A stretch of 48,759 bases of DNA from an uncultured Prevotellaceae bacterium (GTDB taxonomy: Bacteria > Bacteroidota > Bacteroidia > Bacteroidales > Bacteroidaceae), in assembly GCA_902799455.1 (NCBI GenBank), contig CADCAX010000015.1, positions 1 through 48,759 of the forward strand, read 5' to 3'. Both the position numbers and the translations under genes were made by a program. This document shows, piece by piece, positions 40,301 to 48,152 of this stretch (its first letter is position 1; each line of letters begins with the position of its first letter). Below the pieces are notes generated by a model. The model made no database searches. It was given only the letters and a program-made list of their open reading frames with translations, and was not told the DNA's origin.

Positions 40301-43300
40301 TGTACCATATTTATCCTGTGTGCGTTCTGTTACTTTCTGCTCCAATCCGCCAAAGCCGTCGCTGATATATTTTCCGGAAGCCTGCACACTTCCCAAGTCT
40401 GACAGTTGCACATTGAGGTTTGCAGCAGCAGCCCATCCTCCTTCGCTTTCCGGCTCAAGAAGACGTAATTCGTTAACCCAAATCTCACCATCCTTTACGT
40501 CGGAAGAAAGGTTGCGGACACCAATCATCATCGTAGAGACATTGCCGAGAGAAGGATTACCCTTGATACTGAGTTTATTCGCCTGATTGTCGCTGTCATA
40601 CTCAGAATATAACTGGTTGAGGGTTATCTTACCTTGTGACTTCAACAGGTTACGTTCTTTCTTTAACTTGGTGAGTTTCTTGAAGTCCAGATCGAGCATG
40701 TTTTCCTTAGGCCAAACAGCAGCACAATCGGCACCGACATATCCGTTATATTTTCCTGGAGGTGTCAGCTTCAGGGGTATCTCATACTCATAGTAGTTGT
40801 TGTTATAGTCAGAACCGAGACGTACGAAGAGTGCCAGCTGGTTGTTCTGCAAATCGGTAGTGTTTATCTCGAGGGCATTAGCGTGTGCAAACATCTGCAG
40901 CCTCTTATAGTAACGCATGTCGTAGTTAGTGTTTTTATACACTGCTACAGCAGCATTATGTCCCATCTGGAAGACGTCAAATCTCATAGCCTGCTCGTTG
41001 TTCTCTGTCAGTTGTGGCTGTGATGGGTCTACAACACGTGAGATACCCGGAGGCAATACGTAGTTGACAGGCTTCTTCTCATTATTAGCCTCTATACCGA
41101 CTACTGATGCAGAGAATACCTCAGAACCCTTTGTGGCAGCACCGCTGAGTTGCTGGTCATATATACGCCAGTCACCACGAACCAGAGAGAAGTCTGCAAG
41201 ACGAAGAATTGTTTCTTCCTCGAAACCTTCCATATAGACACGCATAAAGCGGACAGATGAGAAGTCGCTGATGCTACCTATGCGTGTGCCGCTATTGATA
41301 GGGATGCGCACCTGATACCATCTTACGGTTTCACGGTTGCCATTTCTCAAACCTACGGAAGCATCTCTGGTATCCACGATATAGTTGTTTGCTGCAACAG
41401 ACATCTTGGCAGGGTCTATATCCATAACATAGTCGTAATAGTTTTCTGACTCGTTAAGGGTATAGTCCTGATTTATATCTTCCACATCAGGTGTTGTCTT
41501 GTATGATGTATCGTATGATTCCGTTCTGTTGTCTGAATCAGGAGAGTTTCCTTGCGGGTTGTTGATAAACTTGTAACGGTCCAGGATGGAGGCTTTCCTG
41601 TCGTCCCAGTCGGTACCTCTGAAGTAATGATAGTTATCACCTGCAAGGTCATTCTGCATCATTGTGCGGGCTTCCTCATTCATCGTGGTAACACGATTTG
41701 CGAAGTCTGCATATCCTGGCCAACCTAACTCTTCAGTATCGTTAAGACCATTGAATCCCAAGTCCTGAAGAGCACGTGAACCGGAGGTGGTGGCGAAGGC
41801 GTATGTAACAGTATTCTCAACAGGAATCTTACCCCAAGTGGTAGAGTCGATTCGTGTTGATGATGATTTGCTTACAGGGAGTCCGCTCTCGTAGAATTTC
41901 TTGCCATCGAGAAGGATATCCTCGCTGAGGTCACCAAGGTTGAAGTGCAGACGACCTGTGTGCTGAGCGCTTGTTCCGTCCTTACTGTGATAGATGAACG
42001 GATCCATCATCCAGAACTCGATGTATTCTATGTTGGCTTCCTCGAAGTTGTTCTGGTCCAGTTTACGCATCATACCACCCCAGGTAAGGTTTTTGTCCTT
42101 CTCTTGGAACTTACCATTTTCGTCAAGCTCGGTATTAAAGTTGTAAGGTCCGCGCTCCTTAGGATAGTATGCGAGGTTGAGGATGTTCAGCGTTGTAGTT
42201 GCTCCGCTATATGTGCTCTGGCTGCGGTTAGGATAGAGCTCGCTGACATATACCTCACGAACATAGTGGTTAGACAACTGTTCAAGGTCGTTCTTGATGT
42301 GTGCAGGAGTCAGGGTAGAGGAGCGACGGGTGAAAAGAGGGTCTACATAATACCAAGCCAGACGTGCTCTGTATTTACCTGATTCCAAACTGCCTTTGTT
42401 AAGGTTCAGACCGTTCCATGCTACGTCCTTACTCCTTGTCGGCACACTACTCAGAGTCCATGCTCCAGGAGTGGCGATATCGATATTGTTGGTACTGCTC
42501 TCGAAATCGTCTATATAAGATGCATTGTCTTGTGTACCGCTGCTTATCTTTGAGAACAGTTTTGCGAATTCTGCATTAAACTGTATCTGTGAAGGCTCTT
42601 TTACGTGCAGGAAAGGTATCTTGTCGAGCACATTTGTGAGCCATTGGCTTTCTTTCTTCCAGTTGATGTTGAATCCCACCAGGGTGTTGCTCATAGGCTC
42701 ACTACCAGTTGTTACCTTGGAAGTGAGACTCTGTTCTGAGAGATGCTGGAACGTACCGCTCAGCTGCAAATCCTTTGAGAAGTCATATTCCCAGTTTACA
42801 CCGAACATCGTCTTGCGCTGCATGCCATAATCGGTATCACTCTCCAGCGATACATTGACAGAAGTACCGGCATCAATGATGCTCTGGTTGAGGATGGTTA
42901 CCTCACCGGCGCTGTAGTCAACAGAATAGTCAGAACCCTCGGAAAGTATTACGCCACCGGCTGTTACGACAACACTTCCATGAGGCACGTTATAGGCACC
43001 GAGGGAAATGACATTGGCAGCAGAACCTTTGAATTGTCCTACAATCTTATACCTATTCTTTTCTGCCATCGCCTTTGCGGCAGTCTTTGTTGTGTCGTAA
43101 AGCTCCTGATAGATGTATTTATCCTTGAAGGCGCCTCTTGCTTCCAGCTCCTTTACCAGAGCCGAACCGAAAGGTTCTGCCTTTGGCAGGAATACACGAC
43201 CGTTGGAGATTGTATATCCTTCTACGAAATCAAAGTAACCGTTACTCTTTATCCTGTTGTTGGCATCAAGTCGGTCTGCTCCCAGCAATCTTATCAATGG

Positions 43301-44944
43301 GATAGACTTTACTTGTGATTCTGGAATATAGTTGACATATACTCCGATAGAGTCACTCTGGTACTTGATGTCGAGTTTGAATTTTTCTTTCTGTATAGAT
43401 GCTGCAAGATAGTAAACGTTACGCATCATCAGCGACCAGTTAGGTTGCGATGGGGTGTTGTTGGAATTCTTCAGCGACTTTACGAACAGCGCGCTTGAGA
43501 CATCCGTAACGTCTGATGAGAATTCACCTACCTGATATGTTACACCATTATAGGTATATTCGTATGCTATTGCCAGCACCTGATCTGTCTGCAATGATGT
43601 CTTCAACGATATGTAACCCATAGCATTGTTGACGGTATATTCTGATGATGACAGCAGACGTGCCTTTTCTATCTTCTCATAATTGAATCCGCTGCTTGCC
43701 AGCACCTCGCTTGCCATACTCACATTGCGGGCTTCTACATACTGACTTGTCAGCTGGCTGTACATACTGTTGACAGGATTGGAAGGATTGCTGCTGGTGC
43801 CAGCTGTTCTTCCTCTGTTAGGATCTGAAGAACTTGCACTCTCACCTAAATCAGCAAAGGCAAGGATGTCACGGGTGTTTGATGATGTACCTGTCTTGTT
43901 GGTAACCCATACCTCGACACGGTTGATGGTGATACCCGTAGTTGGGGTAGGGAGGGTTGCCATCCATCTGTCGTAATTCTCACGGAAATACATACCCATG
44001 AAGAAGTGACGGTTTTCTTCGTAGTTGGCAACATTTAATTCAAACGGGGTGGTTTGTGTGCCACCTTTTGAAGATACGCTTGAAGAAGTGGATTTTTTCT
44101 GTGACACAACAGTCTGCAGCTTCAGTTTTCCGAACTGCATATCTGTTCTGATACCAAACAGCGATTGTGCACCTTGTATGAGTGACGAGTTGCTTGGGAA
44201 GGATACGTTACCTGCCTCTACGAGTTTGATGATTTCGTCTTCCTTACCTTCATACTTCAGTTTCAGGTTCTGGGCATCATAGTCAAATGTGGCATCTGTA
44301 TTGTAGTTCAGATTCATCCTCATCTTGTCACCGATACTACCTGTGACATTGAGGTTTATCTTCTCGTCAAAGTCTATTGTCGTTGTCTTGCGGTTACGGA
44401 TAGGGAGTGAGGGGTTGTCGATATTTTTCAAAGTCGCTCCCAGTTTCAGTTCTGCCGTACCCTGTGTCTTTATCCTAATGCCGCCAGGACCGAAAATCTT
44501 TTCTGCAGGACCAAGGTCGAAGTGCATATCGGTAAAGTCAAATTTCTCCTTACCTTTCTTCTCGAAAATCTCAGAGTTCTTCTGGCGGAAATAATCAGAG
44601 AAGAGGTGCTTCTCTGTCCATTTCGTAAACTCCTGACGGTCCATCATGATGGGGGCTGCCACCCAGGTGTTTCCCATCTTTGTGCCGATGATATAACGCT
44701 CCAGAGTGTCGTTATACTCTATCTCCTGTTTCAGGTTCTCCGGACTCTCCAAGTCAGCGGCTTTTTGCTGCAAGTCATCATAGGTTACAGGTGTTGTCTT
44801 CTGTACCTTCCAGCGAGGCTTTACCTCTTTAGTATTCTTTTCGTCTTCCTTTTCTGTCTCGTCATCAAATGCTATGCGTGAATAGGTCATAGCAGAACCT
44901 GCAATGACCAGCATAAGCATCATTATGAGAGTCAGTTTCTTCAC
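37367..44944 (-). CDS. sprA: SprA/Sov type IX secretion outer-membrane translocon
   Basis: A 2,525-residue outer-membrane protein, homologous by length and layout to F. johnsoniae SprA (about 2,400 residues) and P. gingivalis Sov (about 2,500). SprA forms the giant beta-barrel through which type IX secretion cargo leaves the cell. The signal peptide is MKKLTLIMMLMLVIAGSA. Family features include FGPGGIRIKTQGTAELKLGA and GSIGDKMRMNLNYNTDATFD near the N-terminus, and a C-terminal barrel strand ending in FSLTR. Two Lys/Ser/Asp-rich inserts lie at about residues 1890-1950 and 2403-2435. The start codon is GTG (44942-44944), directly abutting a 7-nt array. nadB begins one base after its stop. The secreted enzymes in this window show no recognisable type IX C-terminal domain. 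Confidence 0.96.
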   Translation of the reverse strand: MKKLTLIMMLMLVIAGSAMTYSRIAFDDETEKEDEKNTKEVKPRWKVQKTTPVTYDDLQQKAADLESPENLKQEIEYNDTLERYIIGTKMGNTWVAAPIMMDRQEFTKWTEKHLFSDYFRQKNSEIFEKKGKEKFDFTDMHFDLGPAEKIFGPGGIRIKTQGTAELKLGATLKNIDNPSLPIRNRKTTTIDFDEKINLNVTGSIGDKMRMNLNYNTDATFDYDAQNLKLKYEGKEDEIIKLVEAGNVSFPSNSSLIQGAQSLFGIRTDMQFGKLKLQTVVSQKKSTSSSVSSKGGTQTTPFELNVANYEENRHFFMGMYFRENYDRWMATLPTPTTGITINRVEVWVTNKTGTSSNTRDILAFADLGESASSSDPNRGRTAGTSSNPSNPVNSMYSQLTSQYVEARNVSMASEVLASSGFNYEKIEKARLLSSSEYTVNNAMGYISLKTSLQTDQVLAIAYEYTYNGVTYQVGEFSSDVTDVSSALFVKSLKNSNNTPSQPNWSLMMRNVYYLAASIQKEKFKLDIKYQSDSIGVYVNYIPESQVKSIPLIRLLGADRLDANNRIKSNGYFDFVEGYTISNGRVFLPKAEPFGSALVKELEARGAFKDKYIYQELYDTTKTAAKAMAEKNRYKIVGQFKGSAANVISLGAYNVPHGSVVVTAGGVILSEGSDYSVDYSAGEVTILNQSIIDAGTSVNVSLESDTDYGMQRKTMFGVNWEYDFSKDLQLSGTFQHLSEQSLTSKVTTGSEPMSNTLVGFNINWKKESQWLTNVLDKIPFLHVKEPSQIQFNAEFAKLFSKISSGTQDNASYIDDFESSTNNIDIATPGAWTLSSVPTRSKDVAWNGLNLNKGSLESGKYRARLAWYYVDPLFTRRSSTLTPAHIKNDLEQLSNHYVREVYVSELYPNRSQSTYSGATTTLNILNLAYYPKERGPYNFNTELDENGKFQEKDKNLTWGGMMRKLDQNNFEEANIEYIEFWMMDPFIYHSKDGTSAQHTGRLHFNLGDLSEDILLDGKKFYESGLPVSKSSSTRIDSTTWGKIPVENTVTYAFATTSGSRALQDLGFNGLNDTEELGWPGYADFANRVTTMNEEARTMMQNDLAGDNYHYFRGTDWDDRKASILDRYKFINNPQGNSPDSDNRTESYDTSYKTTPDVEDINQDYTLNESENYYDYVMDIDPAKMSVAANNYIVDTRDASVGLRNGNRETVRWYQVRIPINSGTRIGSISDFSSVRFMRVYMEGFEEETILRLADFSLVRGDWRIYDQQLSGAATKGSEVFSASVVGIEANNEKKPVNYVLPPGISRVVDPSQPQLTENNEQAMRFDVFQMGHNAAVAVYKNTNYDMRYYKRLQMFAHANALEINTTDLQNNQLALFVRLGSDYNNNYYEYEIPLKLTPPGKYNGYVGADCAAVWPKENMLDLDFKKLTKLKKERNLLKSQGKITLNQLYSEYDSDNQANKLSIKGNPSLGNVSTMMIGVRNLSSDVKDGEIWVNELRLLEPESEGGWAAAANLNVQLSDLGSVQASGKYISDGFGGLEQKVTERTQDKYGTYSITTSLELGKFFPEKAKVTIPFYYSVTKERTSPKYNPLDTDMLLEDALESAADKNEKDSIESIAVAKTVNRNLSLSGVRFGIATKRHPMPYDPANFSFSYSHSTKHSDGQTLVYDNELNWRGAINYSWVPVYKPFEPFKKWKTKSKYAEILKKWAFNYMPQNISANTEMTRSYTETLERDLENLENVNDSLVTYSSQFLWNRDLSIRWDLTKNLHLSFQSATRAEIEEPKSIRQINKDLAPDDYAVWKDSVWHSIKHMGSPLDYNQNFNASYKLPLNMMPIFDWLNADGTYSATYHWARGSADEYGEIKYGHTITSNRTININSSMAMEKLYNHIPFLKKVNEKFNKSSKSSSTKKTTKKKSKTELAAEGEEVSPEDAKKKIAKPTAEEKQAQLLAQQKKNTFSKLVTIPADTSMVLTHGKKTKRIIVSAKDEDGKTIPIKFKKIDQNKIMVFNKSDSAVKMKVSVLALEPLDDKGWYKAAQYVSRFAMMIRNISASYRNQYSLTLPGFMNNVGDVFGQKNVSDAMSPGLDFAFGFIGDDYIEKARSRGWLLSSNEDYASPATTSRTEDLQIKFTLEPFKNLKIDMNMAHTHTRSKSIQYMYDGNPTTHSGTFSMTTISISSALAGMGNADNGFHSAAFEDFCGSLEGYRQRVQAQYENTIYPEGTTYAGTRFNADKTPVELYSADVMIPAFLNAYTGYKSLKLFPTIARMLPNWTMKYSGLSNLPWFSDHFKSFNINHGYKSIYAVGAYSSYSTYKSFMGEGIGFITSPTTGNPVPNSMFNISTVSINEAFSPLLGLDFTLPNNLTFKAEYRTTRVMTLSMTSVQLNETLSKDWVFGVGYKINDFRFIRSKAKMMAAKNSKNNRGDRDDDSKTSKSKKSTQNNKSTGFAHDLNLRLDVSWRKQAAITRDIATISSQATSGNNAFKLAFTADYSLSRLLTMSFYYDRQSNTPLLSSSSYPTVTQDFGLSMKFSLTR

Positions 44945-44992
44945 TAATTCTTAACTCTTGATTCTTAATTCTTAACTCTTAATTCTTAACTT
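44945..44992. repeat. Heptanucleotide array filling the ruvA/sprA gap (7 units)
   Basis: Phased units (C)TAATTC, TTAACTC, TTGATTC, TTAATTC, TTAACTC, TTAATTC, TTAACTT. The array spans from the base after the sprA GTG codon to the base before the ruvA stop codon, so it is the whole intercistronic region. Confidence 0.95.
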
Positions 44993-45625
44993 TTATTTAA
45001 TCATCTTAAGGGCTTGTTTGATAACCTGTTCTACAGGCATATCTGGATTACCGCGAAGAATTTCGGTAACGACCTTGCTGCTTGGTGCCGGTGAGAATCC
45101 CAGCATGGTGAGAGCACCCACAGCTTCTTCTTTTGTCTGGCTGTTGATATTGTTGTCCTGTTTTCCTGCTTCGCCTATATTGGCGGCATCAAAGGTGTCT
45201 GCAATAAGTCCGCTCTGGGTCATCTTATCACGCAGGTCAACGATGATGCGCTGTGCTGTCTTCAGACCGATACCCTTCACACCTTTCAGGGCTTTCTCGT
45301 TGCCTGAAGCGATGATGTTTACCAGTTCTGTGGCACTTGTGGCACTGAGTATCATGCGTGCAGTATTGCTGCCTACACCGCTTACGGTTATCAGCATGCG
45401 ATATATCTCACGCTCTTGCTTGTTGTAAAATCCATATAGGGTATAGCTGTCGTCGCGACCACCTGTTACGAGTGATTCGTCAACGTAAAGCTTCACTTCT
45501 TTCTTGCCCTGAATGGCACTATATGTGTTGAGTGAGATATTTAGCAAATATCCTACACCACTCACCTCTACAACTGCTTCTGTAGGGTTTATCTCTGTCA
45601 GTTCGCCTTTTATGTATTCTATCAT
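44993..45625 (-). CDS. ruvA: Holliday junction branch-migration protein RuvA
   Basis: RuvA binds four-way DNA junctions as a tetramer and loads the RuvB motor. The 210-residue length is typical, starting MIEYIKGELTEINPTEAVVE at the ATG 45623-45625. It has an N-terminal OB fold, two helix-hairpin-helix segments (LITVSGVGSNTARMIL and LKGVKGIGLKTAQRIIVDL) and a C-terminal RuvB-binding domain (GALTMLGFSPAPSSKVV). The longer reading to 45673 is not supported by family alignment. Linkage of ruvA to sprA also occurs in other Bacteroidetes, as I recall. Confidence 0.96.
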   Translation of the reverse strand: MIEYIKGELTEINPTEAVVEVSGVGYLLNISLNTYSAIQGKKEVKLYVDESLVTGGRDDSYTLYGFYNKQEREIYRMLITVSGVGSNTARMILSATSATELVNIIASGNEKALKGVKGIGLKTAQRIIVDLRDKMTQSGLIADTFDAANIGEAGKQDNNINSQTKEEAVGALTMLGFSPAPSSKVVTEILRGNPDMPVEQVIKQALKMIK

Positions 45626-45700
45626 ATGCGTATGTGCGATATCGTGCGCACTAATAAAAAAACGCACGCACACAAAATATATTGTGCACGTGCCATATTT

Positions 45701-45735
45701 AATTATGAATTATGAATTGTGAATTTTGAATTAAA
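45701..45735. repeat. Heptanucleotide array after the DUF349 gene (5 units)
   Basis: Phased units AATTATG, AATTATG, AATTGTG, AATTTTG, AATTAAA, containing the DUF349 stop codon (45731-45733). Confidence 0.85.
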
Positions 45736-47389
45736 TATCTTCTTTCAGTTCTTCAAGCTCTTCTTTCAGTCGCTCTATCTTCTGCTTCATGGTGTCGATA
45801 AGGCTGTTGCCCTTCTTGCTTGAAGCAGTCAGGAACAGGAGGTTATTCTCCATCGTAGCGAGTTCTTCCTTCTTGTCATTATATCTCTTCTGTGCAGACA
45901 CCGGAGAGCTTTGAGAAGACTTGTTTGCTCTTGCAGCATTTCTGCGCATCTTACGCATCTTACCATATGCCTCGTCCAGAGCCTCACGATAAGCATTGTA
46001 AAGTTTATCTTTCTCCTTGAATGGCACATGACCGATGGCAGCATATTCGTCCTGCAGAGCTTTTATTGCTTCCTGAGTGCATTCCTCGTCATTTTCTGCC
46101 AGAGCCTTGATTTTCTCTATCACCTCCTGCTTCTTCTGCATGTTTTCCTGCTGTTCAGAGCGTGCACCGGCCATTGCGGCATTACGTGCTTCAAAGAATT
46201 TGTTGCAGGCTGCAAGGAAGTCGTTCCACAACTGGTCGCCAATCTTACGTGGTACCATACCAACGGTCTTCCATTCCTTCTGCAACTCCATCATCTTGTC
46301 AGCTGTTGACTTCCATTCTGTAGAGTCTTGCAGAGCCTGTGCTGCCTTTACCAATTCCTCTTTCTTGGTGATATTCTCCTGAAAACGTTCCTTCATTTGC
46401 ACGAAGAACTCATTCTTGGCAGAGAAGAAGCGGTCACAAGCGGCACGGAAGCGATCGAAAATCTTCACATTCATAGACTTTGGAGCGAAGCCAATCTTCT
46501 TCCATTCAGCCTGAATATCAATAATTTCCTTGCTCTTTGCTTCCCAGTCGTTGCTGTTCTTCAGCTCTTCGATGTTTATCATCTCGACTTTATCACACAG
46601 CTCAGCCTTCTTTTCGAGGTTTTCTTCCTCCTGTTTGCGTATGTTGTCAAAATGCTCTGCATGACGCTTGTTTACTATGCTGCTGGCAGCCTTGAAACGT
46701 TGCCATATCTCTTCACGCAATTCCTTTGCAACAGGACCGATTTCGCGGAATTGGTTATGCAGTTCCTGAAGGCTGTGGAAGGCACTGATGACATCTTCTT
46801 CGTTGCTCAGCTTTTCTGCTGCCTCGCAGAGTGCTGTCTTTGCCTCAAGGTTCTTCTTGAAGTCATATTCGCGAGCCTCGAAATTCAGCTTCAGCAGGTC
46901 GTAAAACTGCTCAAGACACAGCTTATAGCTGTTCCACAGTTCTGTTGCATTCTCTGGTGGTACAGATTTTATCTCGCGCCACTCATCCTGAAGAGTCTTC
47001 ACCTCTTTGTATGCCTCGTGAATATCCTCAGCTTCCGTGAGGGCCTTGATGCGCTCTATTATCTCCTGCTTACGTTTCAGGTTAGCCTGTCTTTCCTCTT
47101 CGCGCTGTTTGAACAATACCTGACGCTTATCCTTGATAAGTGCCATTTCAGCCTTATACTCCTCTTCAACAGGGTCTTGCTCCAGCACATACTGTGAGGC
47201 ATCGCCACCGCCTTCGATAAAGGCTTTCATAGAGGCTTCACGCTCCTGGTTCAGCAGAAAATAGAATGCTGTCTTCAGATGATCCAGCTCTGCTTTTGTG
47301 ATTTCTTCTTCTCCGTGAGCAAGTGCCTTAACGCGTTCCAACACTTCCTCTTTGGTTGCATAAAGATGCTTTTCTTGAGTATCTTCCAT
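45731..47389 (-). CDS. DUF349 repeat coiled-coil protein
   Basis: A 552-residue cytoplasmic, highly charged alpha-helical protein with about five DUF349 repeats of roughly 75 residues. Each has the pattern (L/I)xxxWKxIGxxP...LWxxFxAAxxxFFxxR. Clear copies are LQDEWREIKSVPPENATELW, IQAEWKKIGFAPKSMNVKIF and LQKEWKTVGMVPRKIGDQLW. The function of the domain is not established. The C-terminus is Lys/Glu-rich and probably a coiled coil. It has its own promoter and is divergent from the zinc-ribbon gene. Confidence 0.92.
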   Translation of the reverse strand: MEDTQEKHLYATKEEVLERVKALAHGEEEITKAELDHLKTAFYFLLNQEREASMKAFIEGGGDASQYVLEQDPVEEEYKAEMALIKDKRQVLFKQREEERQANLKRKQEIIERIKALTEAEDIHEAYKEVKTLQDEWREIKSVPPENATELWNSYKLCLEQFYDLLKLNFEAREYDFKKNLEAKTALCEAAEKLSNEEDVISAFHSLQELHNQFREIGPVAKELREEIWQRFKAASSIVNKRHAEHFDNIRKQEEENLEKKAELCDKVEMINIEELKNSNDWEAKSKEIIDIQAEWKKIGFAPKSMNVKIFDRFRAACDRFFSAKNEFFVQMKERFQENITKKEELVKAAQALQDSTEWKSTADKMMELQKEWKTVGMVPRKIGDQLWNDFLAACNKFFEARNAAMAGARSEQQENMQKKQEVIEKIKALAENDEECTQEAIKALQDEYAAIGHVPFKEKDKLYNAYREALDEAYGKMRKMRRNAARANKSSQSSPVSAQKRYNDKKEELATMENNLLFLTASSKKGNSLIDTMKQKIERLKEELEELKEDI

Positions 47390-47463
47390 GTTTCTTATTA
47401 TTGTGGAATATTTTTTTTAATTGTTTAGTATCTGTGCATAGTGTAATACACAAAAATGCTGTG

Positions 47464-47495
47464 CAAAATTATGCAAAAGATTCCAAACATGCAAA
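47464..47495 (-). promoter_or_regulatory. Promoter of the DUF349 gene
   Basis: The minus strand has TTTG (47492-47495), a 20-nt spacer and TAATTTTG (47464-47471) followed by CA. The leader would be about 70 nt. Confidence 0.75.
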
Positions 47496-47546
47496 TTTTT
47501 ATCAAAAAAAGTTTGTTTTCTTCCTTATTGTATCACATATTCTTCT

Positions 47547-47554
47547 TATCTTTG
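47547..47554 (+). promoter_or_regulatory. Promoter of the zinc-ribbon/TIGR04076 pair
   Basis: TATCTTTG followed by CA ends 8 nt before the ATG at 47563, predicting a nearly leaderless mRNA. The nearest TTG is 16 nt upstream, closer than usual. Confidence 0.55.
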
Positions 47555-47562
47555 CATCCGGA

Positions 47563-47856
47563 ATGGCATGGAAACATACATATCGTTGTGACAACTGCGG
47601 ATATACAGCAGAGATATACGAAGGCAGGGGATATTTTCGCCAGAAGATAACCCCGATAGTGTGTACTGAGTGCAACAGTATCCGGAATATTGTTGTCGGT
47701 GGCATCATAGCAGATGTCGCTCCTTCGTTCGGCAGCGAGGTCGGCAGACTATGTCCGAAATGCGGCAATGATGACATCCGTATATGGGATATGCACACAT
47801 GCCCCAAGTGTAAAGGCAAAATGAAAAAGACCGACGAAAAAGAATTCTGGACATGA
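47563..47856 (+). CDS. Small zinc-ribbon protein with four CxxC motifs
   Basis: A 97-residue cytoplasmic protein with Cys pairs at 9/12, 34/37, 64/67 and 80/83, enough for two zinc ribbons. It resembles rubredoxin- and zinc-ribbon-type small proteins, but I recognise no named family. The start is the ATG at 47563, immediately after a promoter; the longer reading from 47356 lies upstream of that promoter and is rejected. It overlaps the next gene by 4 nt (ATGA), so the two products are probably made together. Confidence 0.75.
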   Translation: MAWKHTYRCDNCGYTAEIYEGRGYFRQKITPIVCTECNSIRNIVVGGIIADVAPSFGSEVGRLCPKCGNDDIRIWDMHTCPKCKGKMKKTDEKEFWT

Positions 47857-48152
47857 ATAAAGTAAGAATAACAGCAGTCCGTCAGACGGAATATCGTGAT
47901 CTGATGGAAAAGTATGAAAATCCCATTGAGCACACCTGCGACGTCATGGTAGGGCAGCAATGGATTTCCGAGGATGGAAAATGTCCTGATGGTATGTGTC
48001 CGTCGGCATGGTATTCGATGCGTGAATTCGTGGAAGCGTTAGCACGTGGAGAGGGAAATTTCTACGACGGATGGATGAAGAATCCCATGAGTGCTATGAT
48101 AAGCTGCAACGACGGTTTCCGCCCCTTCAGCTTCTACATAGAAGTTATATGA
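47853..48152 (+). CDS. TIGR04076 family protein
   Basis: A 99-residue cytoplasmic protein matching TIGR04076 as I recall it: KVRITAVRQT at the start, then CPDGMCPSAWYSMREFVEAL, WMKNPMSAMISCNDGFRPFSF at the end. Three or four conserved Cys suggest a metal or redox site. The function is unknown. It is coupled to the zinc-ribbon gene by a 4-nt overlap. Its 3' end overlaps the convergent 5'-nucleotidase gene by 19 nt. Confidence 0.8.
   Translation: MNKVRITAVRQTEYRDLMEKYENPIEHTCDVMVGQQWISEDGKCPDGMCPSAWYSMREFVEALARGEGNFYDGWMKNPMSAMISCNDGFRPFSFYIEVI

Noticed and set aside
45626..45673. Longer ruvA N-terminus
   Set aside because: RuvA proteins begin MIEYIKG; the extra residues do not match the family.
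47356..47562. 69 extra N-terminal codons on the zinc-ribbon protein
   Set aside because: They lie upstream of and across the promoter TATCTTTG at 47547-47554 and have no similarity to zinc-ribbon proteins.
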